From Pseudanabaena sp. lw0831 (GTDB lineage Bacteria > Cyanobacteriota > Cyanobacteriia > Pseudanabaenales > Pseudanabaenaceae), in NCBI RefSeq assembly GCF_016584665.1, contig NZ_BBJB01000003.1, positions 28,815 to 92,814 of the forward strand: 64,000 bases of DNA, in the 5' to 3' direction. The notes below the pieces were generated by a model. It did no database searches and was not told the DNA's origin. It saw nothing but the letters and a program-made list of their open reading frames with translations. This document shows positions 42,281 through 50,038 of this stretch, in pieces (the stretch's first letter is position 1; every line of letters begins with the position of its first letter). The position numbers were made by a program, and so were the translations under genes.

Positions 42281-43170
42281 GCTATGCCTCGGCGTAAAGT
42301 ACCGCGAATGAATATGCTTACGAATATGCCAAAACCTAATAATGCGATCGCGGCATTGGAGATCGTCATATTTCCCCAAGGAGCCGTAAACACGACGCTA
42401 TCCCAAGCCCATGTGCTATGGCTGTACACATAGCGAATTGGCTCGATCGCCCAAGATAGAGGATTGAGACTAGCAATCCATTGCAACCAAGTCGGCATAA
42501 AGGCAAGTGGTGCAAGAGCCGTACTAGAGAACATTAAGGGCAAATTCACCAAGAAAATAAAGGCAAGCATCTCTTGATGCCCAGGCATGGCAAAAGCAAG
42601 TCCCAAACTCAACATCGTAAAGTCTACGATTAGCAACATCAGGATTAGAGCCATTACAGCTAAACCACTTAGGCTCGGCAGCCCCGCACCCATAAGTCCA
42701 CTGACCGAGACGATCGCTAAAGTTTGCACCATACTTAGGGCAATGATAAAAATCGCAGAGGCAGCAATGATCGAAAATCGCGATACTAGGGGCGCGACCA
42801 AGATGCGATTGAGGAAACCAAATTCGCGATCGAATAGCATCGGCAATCCTGAATTAAGTGCGCTACTAAAAGCCGTGAATACAATGATCCCCGCCGCTAA
42901 AAACTGCACATAGGTCTGACCATCACCGACTAAACCTTTGGGCAACCCACTAAATAATGCGCCAAACAGCAATAACCACATCAATGGCTGCAACACACCT
43001 GCGATCAAAGTTGTAGGGCGGCGACGCAGTTGGATAAATAGGCGCGTAGTTAAAGCTGTCACTTCTTGACGAAAATCAGCCCACCATAAGCTTGGCTGCG
43101 GACTTTCTGGTTGCGAGAATTGATGGCTTTGTGGTTCTTGGATTAAAGGTGGAAGGGAAGTTTGAGTCAT
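42277..43170 (-). CDS. ABC-2 type transporter permease
   Basis: A 297-residue permease with about six transmembrane helices. The N-terminal RLFIQLRRRPTTLIAGVLQP, then PLMWLLLFGALFSGLPKG, the mid FDREFGFLNRILVAPLVSRF, and STALAPLAFMPTWLQWIASL NPLSWAIEPIRYV match the DrrB/ABC-2 family of drug or lipid exporters. The ATPase partner is not next to it. The ATG at 43170 is chosen; the frame continues ten codons upstream. Coupled by ATGA to the gene at 42280. Confidence 0.85.
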   Translation of the reverse strand: MTQTSLPPLIQEPQSHQFSQPESPQPSLWWADFRQEVTALTTRLFIQLRRRPTTLIAGVLQPLMWLLLFGALFSGLPKGLVGDGQTYVQFLAAGIIVFTAFSSALNSGLPMLFDREFGFLNRILVAPLVSRFSIIAASAIFIIALSMVQTLAIVSVSGLMGAGLPSLSGLAVMALILMLLIVDFTMLSLGLAFAMPGHQEMLAFIFLVNLPLMFSSTALAPLAFMPTWLQWIASLNPLSWAIEPIRYVYSHSTWAWDSVVFTAPWGNMTISNAAIALLGFGIFVSIFIRGTLRRGIA

Positions 43171-43203
43171 ATCGTTATCTGTACAGATGAGCCACAACAT
43201 CTA

Positions 43204-43908
43204 TCATAATCCACACATAGCCGAGCGCTTTGCAAACTCACGATAGGTATAGGGCAGGAAATTGTTAAAATCCGTTTTCCAATAAATACCCCAAGAAGGA
43301 TAATAGCCCTCTGGTAATTGAAGCCCTTGTTTCAAAAACTTGGTATCCCCTCGTCCCATTCTGTCTGGGATTCCAGTTGTAAAGTTCCAGATATCATCAG
43401 CGAGGCAAGTCTCCGCACATCTTCCTGGTATTGTAGATTTACATTTCTGCCTACAAATTTCCCTGGATTGTCCAGAATTGGATAAATTTTCCTCTCTTTC
43501 CACAATTAGTCTTTGTGCATTAAAGCCAAAGCGTCCTAAGCTAGCTTTTTGCCATAGGCGATCAATTGTTGTGAGATCGGTGCAAGGAAAATTAAGGATA
43601 TCTTCCCTACTCATTGGTATAAATATCTCCAAATCACTAGCTTTCGCTAATAATCGTCCTGTTTCTCGATCTGCTTTTTCCCATTGTTTTGCTTCTAGTA
43701 GCGATCGCAGTGAGCGATAGTCAATATTTCGCACCGATGGTAAGGATTGAATAATTGTTTCATTTGATGGTTTGTTAAACTGCCAGATCGGATTTTCTAA
43801 TAAGTAAGGATAGCTGTTTTTCACCCAAAACCATCCCGCCCCAGTAGCGATCGCTGTAAATACACCAATGAATATCCATTGTGTTTTCCCCAGTTTAGGA
43901 ATTGCCAT
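43204..43908 (-). CDS. Membrane-anchored GUN4-domain protein
   Basis: A 234-residue protein with one N-terminal transmembrane helix (IFIGVFTAIATGAGWFWV) and a GUN4 domain: DYRSLRSLLEAKQWEKADRE TGRLLAKASD, FPCTDLTTIDRLWQKASLGR FGFNAQRLIV. GUN4 proteins bind porphyrins and stimulate Mg-chelatase. A cysteine-rich insert (ICRQKCKSTIPGRCAETC) is present and is unusual for plain GUN4. It may report on tetrapyrrole status at the membrane; that is inference. It is likely cotranscribed with the permease, 33 bases downstream. Confidence 0.83.
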   Translation of the reverse strand: MAIPKLGKTQWIFIGVFTAIATGAGWFWVKNSYPYLLENPIWQFNKPSNETIIQSLPSVRNIDYRSLRSLLEAKQWEKADRETGRLLAKASDLEIFIPMSREDILNFPCTDLTTIDRLWQKASLGRFGFNAQRLIVEREENLSNSGQSREICRQKCKSTIPGRCAETCLADDIWNFTTGIPDRMGRGDTKFLKQGLQLPEGYYPSWGIYWKTDFNNFLPYTYREFAKRSAMCGL

Positions 43909-44021
43909 TATGAATTTACTTTTTAGAAACTGAAACGATTAAATGCTAGATTTTTAAAGAAATATAGGGGTTTTACATAATTCTTATCGCTATTGCCCTT
44001 TTAGCTTAGACATAAAGCTTA

Positions 44022-44058
44022 AAAGAGAGTGGTGGTGCTTTGCACCACCACTCTCTTT
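44022..44058. terminator. Perfect hairpin, 17-bp arms, loop TTT
   Basis: Arms 44022-44038 and 44042-44058 with core GGTGGTGC TTT GCACCACC. It lies 15 bases behind the stop of the membrane-protein gene ending at 44074, in the right place for its terminator. Confidence 0.7.
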
Positions 44059-44073
44059 CCAAATTGGAGATAG

Positions 44074-44631
44074 CTAATTCTCCTCTGTCTTGGGTGGTCT
44101 GCGTAATCGGATACCGATCGCGACAAGTCCTACACCAGATATGACATAAATGGGCGCAATGGAAGCAAAGCCAATTGTAGTGCCGAAGATAGACAAAACC
44201 CCAATAGGAAAAAGAACAGCCCCCGCACCAGATGTAATACACATTCCACTGATAATCTTTTTCGCTATAACAATGGGGTACTTTGGCTGGAGCAATGTCC
44301 AGCCCAAAGTACCAGCCGTTAATCCTGGAAGCCCAACTAACATAATCATATTGGGGAGATCTCCCCCTACCACCATTACAAATAGAGGAAAGGCAATCGC
44401 TGGTACACCTCCCAAGATCAGCATCCAAGAGGCAATAGCGCGAATTACTTCTAGGAAGCTAGTAGATCGATAAACCAAAACAGCGATCGCTATCATTGCC
44501 AATCCACCAACCGCAAACATCAAGGCAGCAAAGGAATTATTAAGACTGTTGGTATACAGCCACACCCCAAAAATTAATAAGGATGTGCCAAAGACAAAAA
44601 GAAGTAATGCAAAAATTCGTCGTAAGCTCAT
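44074..44631 (-). CDS. Polytopic membrane protein of unknown function
   Basis: A 185-residue protein with five or six hydrophobic segments (LFVFGTSLLIFGVWLY, FAALMFAVGGLAMIAIAVLV, WMLILGGVPAIAFPLFVMVV, MLVGLPGLTAGTLGWTLL, SGVGLVAIGIRL). I do not recognise a family. The start at 44631 with MSLRRIF looks right. It is preceded by a very palindrome-rich spacer (44632-44978). Confidence 0.6.
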   Translation of the reverse strand: MSLRRIFALLLFVFGTSLLIFGVWLYTNSLNNSFAALMFAVGGLAMIAIAVLVYRSTSFLEVIRAIASWMLILGGVPAIAFPLFVMVVGGDLPNMIMLVGLPGLTAGTLGWTLLQPKYPIVIAKKIISGMCITSGAGAVLFPIGVLSIFGTTIGFASIAPIYVISGVGLVAIGIRLRRPPKTEEN

Positions 44632-44666
44632 AGCTAATAAATTTGCTTCTATTCAAATGTAATACC

Positions 44667-44699
44667 AAATCACAAAATGGCTACGCCATTTTGTGATTT
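44667..44699. repeat. Perfect hairpin, 15-bp arms, loop TAC
   Basis: Arms 44667-44681 and 44685-44699 around TAC (GGC TAC GCC core). First of three palindromes in the 347-base spacer before pntB, in which no gene is seen. Confidence 0.75.
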
Positions 44700-44709
44700 T
44701 AAAACCCTT

Positions 44710-44809
44710 AGGAATGAAAATTAATTAAAACCAAAATTTGTTGGGGCGGGCTTTGCCCGCCCCAACAAATTTTGGTTTTAATTGCACAAGTTAATTAATT
44801 TTCATTCCT
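44710..44809. repeat. Palindrome within a palindrome
   Basis: Outer arms 44710-44728 and 44791-44809 (19 bp, perfect) contain an inner hairpin with 29-bp arms (44723-44751 and 44755-44783, loop TTT; core GGGGCGGGC TTT GCCCGCCCC). The outer and inner arms overlap, so the two foldings compete. A degenerate AGTGTTGCC hairpin like the 8636/17957 family follows at 44830-44860. Confidence 0.75.
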
Positions 44810-44931
44810 TACTGGGTTTGGTTTTTAATTCGCAAAAGTGTTGCCACACTTTCGTGAATTGGTATAACTACGGATGTTAAAGCGTTCTGCACTGTTGACT
44901 CTCTAACTTCCAAAAAGTGAATCGCCCGTTT

Positions 44932-44970
44932 AACGGGCGATTCACTTTTTATTTTCTTATTACACAGAGG
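44932..44970 (-). terminator. Hairpin terminator of the pnt operon
   Basis: Perfect 19-bp arms (44932-44950 and 44952-44970) around one T, core GAATCGCCCGTT/AACGGGCGATTC, bordered by A and T runs. It starts nine bases behind pntB. Confidence 0.8.
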
Positions 44971-44978
44971 TAATTAGC

Positions 44979-46391
44979 TTAAATTTGCTTTAACTCATTG
45001 GCAAGTTTTCCCACCATATCTTTAGCACCACCAAATAACATCATTGTTTTTTGTTGATAGAACAAGTCATTTTCGACACCTGCAAAACCAGCACTCATGC
45101 CTCGCTTAATCACGATCGCATTTTTAGCTTTATCCACATCTAAAATCGGCATTCCATAAATCGGGCTAGCTTGATTAGTCCTTGCCGCAGGATTGACCAC
45201 ATCATTCGCACCAATAATCAATACTACATCGGTATTCTCAAATTGAGTATTGATATCGTCCATGTCATAGAGTTGCGAGTAAGGTACATTAGCCTCCGCT
45301 AGCAACACGTTCATATGACCTGGCATCCGCCCCGCAACTGGATGAATGGCAAACTTTACTTCTACACCTTTGCGTTCGAGCATATCCGATAACTCACGCA
45401 CAGCGTGCTGCGCTTGAGCGACTGCCATGCCATATCCAGGAACGATTACCACCGATCGCGCATAACCCAACATCATCGCGCATTCTTCAGGGTCAATAGT
45501 TTTCACGGTTTTGTTGCTACTATTGCCTGCGTCACCCTCTGTGACTAAGGTTGTGCCAAAGCCACTAAACAAAACATTAGGAAGAGTACGGTTCATTGCC
45601 TTACACATAATTTGGGTAAGGATTAAGCCTGAAGCGCCAACCAATGCACCTGAAATAATCAACACATTATTCATCACCACAAAGCCTGCGGCACTAGCGG
45701 CAACCCCTGACAGAGAATTCAGCAGCGAGATGACCACGGGCATATCACCGCCGCCGATGGGGATCACAAACAATATGCCGACTAACAGCGAAATGACATT
45801 AAGGCAAATGAATGCGACAAGATCAGCAGGATTGACAATCAGCATGGCTGCACCAACGGCAAAAGTGACTAGCAGCAGAATATTGATGGTTTGCTGATAG
45901 GCGAAACGAATCGGTGCGCCCTTCATGATCCCTTGCAATTTCGCAAAGGCAATCATGCTACCCGTAAAGGTAATATTGCCGATGAGAACACTCGCGGTAA
46001 TCGAAAGATTATCGACCAATGGCAATGTCAACCCATGACTGACTACCCGCCAATATTCGCCCACAGCCACTAAAGATGAAGCCAACCCGCCCAAACCATT
46101 GAGCAAGCCAACCATCTGAGGCATATCGGTCATCGCCACTTTGTAAGCAATCAGAGAACCGATCGCTGAGCCAATCGCGATCGCGACCAAAATCAAGCCA
46201 TAGCTCAATACTTGCTTATCGAGTAACGTCGCCACAACCGCCAATAACATTGCGATCGCGCCAAGCAAATTCCCCTGACGTGCTGTAGCAGGTGATCCCA
46301 TCTGTTTAAGCCCGATCATAAATAAGGAAGCCGCCACCAAATAGGTAAGCTGAATCCCTGTCGGGACATAATCCAAAATATTTTCTAGCAT
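44979..46391 (-). CDS. pntB: NAD(P) transhydrogenase subunit beta
   Basis: Beta subunit (470 residues) of the proton-translocating transhydrogenase that exchanges hydride between NADH and NADP+ across the membrane. Nine or so transmembrane helices are followed by the NADP-binding domain (VVIVPGYGMAVAQAQHAVRE, FAIHPVAGRMPGHMNVLLAE, DVVLIIGANDVVNPAAR, MPILDVDKAKNAIVIKRGMS, AGFAGVENDLF). Length is normal. It follows pntA2 by five bases. Confidence 0.97.
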   Translation of the reverse strand: MLENILDYVPTGIQLTYLVAASLFMIGLKQMGSPATARQGNLLGAIAMLLAVVATLLDKQVLSYGLILVAIAIGSAIGSLIAYKVAMTDMPQMVGLLNGLGGLASSLVAVGEYWRVVSHGLTLPLVDNLSITASVLIGNITFTGSMIAFAKLQGIMKGAPIRFAYQQTINILLLVTFAVGAAMLIVNPADLVAFICLNVISLLVGILFVIPIGGGDMPVVISLLNSLSGVAASAAGFVVMNNVLIISGALVGASGLILTQIMCKAMNRTLPNVLFSGFGTTLVTEGDAGNSSNKTVKTIDPEECAMMLGYARSVVIVPGYGMAVAQAQHAVRELSDMLERKGVEVKFAIHPVAGRMPGHMNVLLAEANVPYSQLYDMDDINTQFENTDVVLIIGANDVVNPAARTNQASPIYGMPILDVDKAKNAIVIKRGMSAGFAGVENDLFYQQKTMMLFGGAKDMVGKLANELKQI

Positions 46392-46396
46392 GTGCT

Positions 46397-46687
46397 TTAC
46401 GCCTCTTTCTTTTTGAACATTTGCAACATGCGATCGGTAACCAGAAATCCGCCGACAACATTGATCGTGGCGCAGACAACCGAGATCAATCCCAGAATTA
46501 CGGAGAGATTAGGATTCACATCACTACCCGCCACAATCAAAGCCCCAATGACAGATATTCCTGAAATGGCATTAGAACCTGACATTAAGGGAGTATGTAA
46601 TGTTGGTGGAACCTTGTTAATTACTTCAAATCCTGCAAAGGAAGCAAGTACAAAGACAAATAGAGCGCTAATTAATGATTCGTTCAT
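46397..46687 (-). CDS. pntA2: NAD(P) transhydrogenase subunit alpha, membrane part
   Basis: A 96-residue membrane domain (three or four helices; FVFVLASFAGFEVINKVPPT LHTPLMSGSNAISGISVIGA, then LGLISVVCATINVVGGFLVT). In cyanobacteria PntA is split into a soluble NAD-binding chain and this membrane chain; here both are present separately. It is the middle gene of the minus-strand order pntA1-pntA2-pntB. Confidence 0.95.
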   Translation of the reverse strand: MNESLISALFVFVLASFAGFEVINKVPPTLHTPLMSGSNAISGISVIGALIVAGSDVNPNLSVILGLISVVCATINVVGGFLVTDRMLQMFKKKEA

Positions 46688-46697
46688 AGTTAATTTT

Positions 46698-46718
46698 CGT
46701 CGGCACGATGTGCCGACG
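46698..46718. repeat. Small hairpin between pntA1 and pntA2
   Basis: CGTCGGCAC GAT GTGCCGACG, 9-bp perfect arms. Within the operon, so it may act on mRNA processing or expression balance and not as a full terminator. Confidence 0.6.
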
Positions 46719-46736
46719 ATGCAATTGAATGTTGGA

Positions 46737-47882
46737 CTAGGCGGTGACAGCTAATTGAGAGAGAGCATCTTTAACGCGCTGATTGCGAATTTCGCCAGCG
46801 TGAGTGATACAGGTGCTGCTGATAATGTCATCATCAAAATCAAGATCCAATTCGCCTTTCTTGATCAAGTGATTGAGAAGGTTGAGCAGATTCTTAGCGT
46901 ATTTTTGCGAAGCATGGATCGGCATTGATGAGGGCAAATTAATCGGTGCAATAATCATTGCGCCATGACACATTACATCCTTTCCAGCGATCGTCCCTTC
47001 GCAGTTGCCTCCCTGTTCGCCAGCCATATCCACAATGATCGAGCCACGCTTCATGTGGGCAATCATCGCATCAGTCACCATGACGGGGGCTTTACGACCT
47101 GGGACTTGGGCAGTGGTGATTACAATATCCGCTTCTTTAATATGCTTGGCAAGAATGACCTGAGCATGTTGTTTCGCTGCTTCAGAAATTTCTTTTGCAT
47201 ATCCACCATCGGCGGTCGTATCCTCATCCAAGGTTACATCGATAAATTTTGCGCCAAGACTCTGCACTTCCTCCCGCACCGCAGGACGAATATCATAGGC
47301 TTCCACCTGTGCCCCGAGACGACGCGCGGTTGCGATCGCCTGAAGCCCAGCCACACCCGCGCCCAATACCACCACTTTCGCAGGCGGGATCGTGCCTGCC
47401 GCCGTGGTCAACATCGGCAGATATTTTGGCAAAGCTGCTGCCGCGATCAGTACAGCTTTATAACCAGCGATCGAGGCTTGCGAGGAGAGAGCATCCATAC
47501 TTTGCGCCCGACTGCTACGGGGAATCATCTCCATGCTCATGGCTGTTACCCCCTGATGCGCGAGGCGGCGGATTAGTTCAGGTCTACCTAAAGGATTGAG
47601 AAAACCAATCATGATTTGCCCCGATTTGAACATGCTCACTTCTTCTTCGCGAGGCGCACCCACCTTTAGCAAAATATCTGATTCATTAATCAGAATATTC
47701 TTGTCAAAAATAATCTTGGCTCCGACTTCTTCATAAGCAGCGTCCGCAAAAAAAGATGATTCGCCAGCATGACTTTCGATTAAGACTTCCAAACCACTTT
47801 TGACCAAGCGACTCACCACTTCAGGAATTAGAGCGACTCTACGTTCTCCAAATTCTATTTCTTTGATTACGCCTATCTTCAT
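46737..47882 (-). CDS. pntA1: NAD(P) transhydrogenase subunit alpha, NAD-binding part
   Basis: Soluble NAD-binding chain (381 residues). It begins MKIGVIKEIEFGERRVALIP, with the dinucleotide motif VVVLGAGVAGLQAIATARRL, DIRPAVREEVQSLGAKF and TTAQVPGRKAPVMVTDAMIA. The family includes alanine dehydrogenase, but the companion pntA2 and pntB genes settle the identity. The ATG at 47882 fits the family start. Confidence 0.96.
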   Translation of the reverse strand: MKIGVIKEIEFGERRVALIPEVVSRLVKSGLEVLIESHAGESSFFADAAYEEVGAKIIFDKNILINESDILLKVGAPREEEVSMFKSGQIMIGFLNPLGRPELIRRLAHQGVTAMSMEMIPRSSRAQSMDALSSQASIAGYKAVLIAAAALPKYLPMLTTAAGTIPPAKVVVLGAGVAGLQAIATARRLGAQVEAYDIRPAVREEVQSLGAKFIDVTLDEDTTADGGYAKEISEAAKQHAQVILAKHIKEADIVITTAQVPGRKAPVMVTDAMIAHMKRGSIIVDMAGEQGGNCEGTIAGKDVMCHGAMIIAPINLPSSMPIHASQKYAKNLLNLLNHLIKKGELDLDFDDDIISSTCITHAGEIRNQRVKDALSQLAVTA

Positions 47883-47940
47883 TCATGCACCTTATTCAAT
47901 GATCTTCACCTACCCAAATTTGCGATCGCGTAACCCAGAT

Positions 47941-47972
47941 AAGTAAGGGCAATTCATGAATTGCCCTTACTT
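47941..47972. repeat. Perfect 32-base palindrome without loop
   Basis: Same type as 24978 and 27488 (core GGGCAATTCATGAATTGCCC). It lies upstream of pntA1 and of the divergent CobT-like gene, in the 243-base gap between their starts. At 47986-47998 there is also one end (TTTAGGATTGCTA) of the TAGCAATCC-type MITE, without a second end. Confidence 0.75.
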
Positions 47973-48125
47973 GTCTGGCAATTTATTTAGGATTGCTATA
48001 TGTGTTAGGTTCATTGTAAGAACCTAACTGTGACCTTTTGGCTACTTCTTCCGATAATCTTTAACTGTCTTAACGAAAGTACTGTAGAAATATTTACTTT
48101 CAATAACTTTTGCAAACAATTTCAA

Positions 48126-49184
48126 ATGATTAAGATCTACACACAACGCAAAAAAGCCAAAGCTTGGCTCAAAAACTATCGTGGTAAACGTCCAGTATTT
48201 GCTTGTGTGTTGGGATTCACTGAAACAGGATTAATCCCCAATATTTCCGCCGCAGGGGCTACTCCTGAAGACCGCAAATATACAGCGATTGCAGATGCTG
48301 AATTTCTTGCAACAGGAATTAATACAACTTTCCCTTTGCCGCCCCTAGTCGCAGGTGCTTCCCCAGTCTTAATTTCTCGGGCCGTTATCGCCGCCCAAGA
48401 ATTGCCTCTGTTTATTTTTGATGCTGGTTTAGCGATCGCGCCAACTATTAAGGCGATCGCCCTCGGTGGGTTGCCTGCGAAATGTCTAAGCACAGGCAAA
48501 GCTTTACCGATTGAAACTGTGCTCCAATTATTTGTACAGGGCTTAGTGTGGGGAGAAAAGTTAGCTCAATCAGGAGCCTATGTAATCTTGAGTGAATGTG
48601 TGGTTGGTGGCACAACTACAGCCCTAGCTGTGCTGACAGCGTTAGGAATTGAGGCAAAAGACAAAGTAAATAGCTCCCATTCCACTTGTAACCATGCTCA
48701 AAAGTGGGAAATTGTCCAATCTGGATTGCAGCACCTAGGGCAACCAGCAACACCTTTTGAAATTGTGTCTGCCGTGGGTGATCCCATGCAAATTGCAGTG
48801 GCAGGAATGGCGATCGCCGCCAGTCGTCATGCAGGGGTATTACTCGCGGGTGGAACCCAAATGTTAGCGGTGTATGCACTAGCCAGAGCGATCGCTGACT
48901 ATCAAAATCTTACATGGAATCCTGATGCGATTATTGCTGGCACAACCCGATGGGTTGCCGAAGATCCCACAAGTAAAACTGTTGACTTAGCTTTAGCGGT
49001 GCGCGATGTGCCATTACTCGCCACACAGCTAAGTTTTGCCAAGTCTAAATTTCCGCAATTACGAGCCTATGAACAAGGTTTTGTTAAAGAAGGTGTCGGC
49101 GCTGGTGGGGCGGCGATCGCTGCGCACTTATATCAAAATTGGACTCAAGAGAAATTACTGAGTGCGATCGAAGCGCAGCTATAA
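48126..49184 (+). CDS. CobT-like (TIGR00303 family) phosphoribosyltransferase
   Basis: A 352-residue protein of the archaeal/cyanobacterial CobT-like family (nicotinate-nucleotide-dimethylbenzimidazole phosphoribosyltransferase-related). Blocks: VAGASPVLISRAVIAAQELP, LSECVVGGTTTALAVLTALG, SAVGDPMQIAVAGMAIAASR HAGVLLAGGTQMLAVYAL. A cobamide-assembly role is known for relatives only. The ATG at 48126 is chosen since the frame above it is family-unlike. Its last codons and stop (CAGCTATAA) lie inside the palindrome shared with the convergent Uma2 gene. Confidence 0.8.
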   Translation: MIKIYTQRKKAKAWLKNYRGKRPVFACVLGFTETGLIPNISAAGATPEDRKYTAIADAEFLATGINTTFPLPPLVAGASPVLISRAVIAAQELPLFIFDAGLAIAPTIKAIALGGLPAKCLSTGKALPIETVLQLFVQGLVWGEKLAQSGAYVILSECVVGGTTTALAVLTALGIEAKDKVNSSHSTCNHAQKWEIVQSGLQHLGQPATPFEIVSAVGDPMQIAVAGMAIAASRHAGVLLAGGTQMLAVYALARAIADYQNLTWNPDAIIAGTTRWVAEDPTSKTVDLALAVRDVPLLATQLSFAKSKFPQLRAYEQGFVKEGVGAGGAAIAAHLYQNWTQEKLLSAIEAQL

Positions 49185-49226
49185 ATTAACAAGGGTGCAA
49201 AGCTCACTTGTTAATTTATAGCTGCG
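49174..49226. repeat. Inverted repeat shared by two convergent gene ends
   Basis: Arms 49174-49193 and 49207-49226 (20 bp, perfect) each contain the last codons of a gene plus TAA: both proteins end in IE(A/P)QL. The inner GGGTGC/GCTCAC part pairs imperfectly around AAA. Confidence 0.85.
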
Positions 49227-49980
49227 GCTCAATACCCGCAGCGCGTAATTGTACCATTAGTTTTTCAGATCTTTGTCTTTCCTGCTCGGCAATTAATCGC
49301 TCTTGGAGAGCTATTGACCGTTCTTGTTCAGAGTTTTCCCAGCCTGTAAACAGCAGATTACCGCTAGCATCCCACCAACGCAGCCAAGGCAATTCTGAAT
49401 TTTGATAAACGCCTTGCCAAATGCCAAGCTCCACGCCTAACTCTTCGATTGGAAAATGCCCTCTTTCATTTGCAGCCACTAGTTCAAAACGATTTGCGAC
49501 ATGGCGATATAACTCGATGCGTGATTTCTGCACCTCATAAATGCCATAAAAAGCAGGACGAATAACCTGCTCATAGATAAAAAATTTACCCGTCCAAGGA
49601 GTGCGATCGCGTTCATCTTTACCAGTACCAGACACAAATTCTAAAATGATGAGCGGTGCAATAAATTCTTGCCAAAGCACATAGGAGCGGCGTGGCTGAC
49701 CGTTCAGATTGGGCGGTACATTTGGCACATAGAACCAATCAGGAGCTTCTGCACCTTTCTCTGGTGGTTCTGTCATGCGCCAATAGATTCCCGAATCTTG
49801 CCCGATCGCATATTGTCCATCGGGATGGTATTTTTGTAAAATTGGCTCAATCGAATCTGTGAGCAAGATACTTTGCGGATGCTCTTGAAAATTTTTCACA
49901 AACGTACCATCAGATTCGGGAAGTTGCGTATGGTCAGGAAGTGTAACAGGATCGGTTGATGGATCTAATGTGAAAGTCAT
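49216..49980 (-). CDS. Uma2-family protein
   Basis: A 254-residue Uma2 (DUF820) protein. The nuclease-like core reads APDWFYVPNVPP, SYVLWQEFIAPLIILEFVSG and GIYEVQKSRIELYRHVANRF, followed by a Glu/Arg-rich coiled coil (NSEQERSIALQERLIAEQER). The ATG at 49980 with AGGGA upstream is chosen; the longer frame to 50040 overlaps the divergent gene. It faces a second Uma2 gene starting at 50039. Role unknown. Confidence 0.85.
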   Translation of the reverse strand: MTFTLDPSTDPVTLPDHTQLPESDGTFVKNFQEHPQSILLTDSIEPILQKYHPDGQYAIGQDSGIYWRMTEPPEKGAEAPDWFYVPNVPPNLNGQPRRSYVLWQEFIAPLIILEFVSGTGKDERDRTPWTGKFFIYEQVIRPAFYGIYEVQKSRIELYRHVANRFELVAANERGHFPIEELGVELGIWQGVYQNSELPWLRWWDASGNLLFTGWENSEQERSIALQERLIAEQERQRSEKLMVQLRAAGIEPQL

Positions 49981-50038
49981 GTTTGTCCCTTTCGATTTTG
50001 GGTGATAATTATGTAGAAGCGCATCAGGAGGAAGACCC

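Noticed and set aside
44006..44428. Minus-strand 140-residue frame with many Trp and Cys
   Set aside because: It overlaps the membrane protein gene in another frame on the same strand and has no family resemblance.
46965..47599. Plus-strand long frames within pntA1
   Set aside because: Antisense shadows of a strongly conserved gene.
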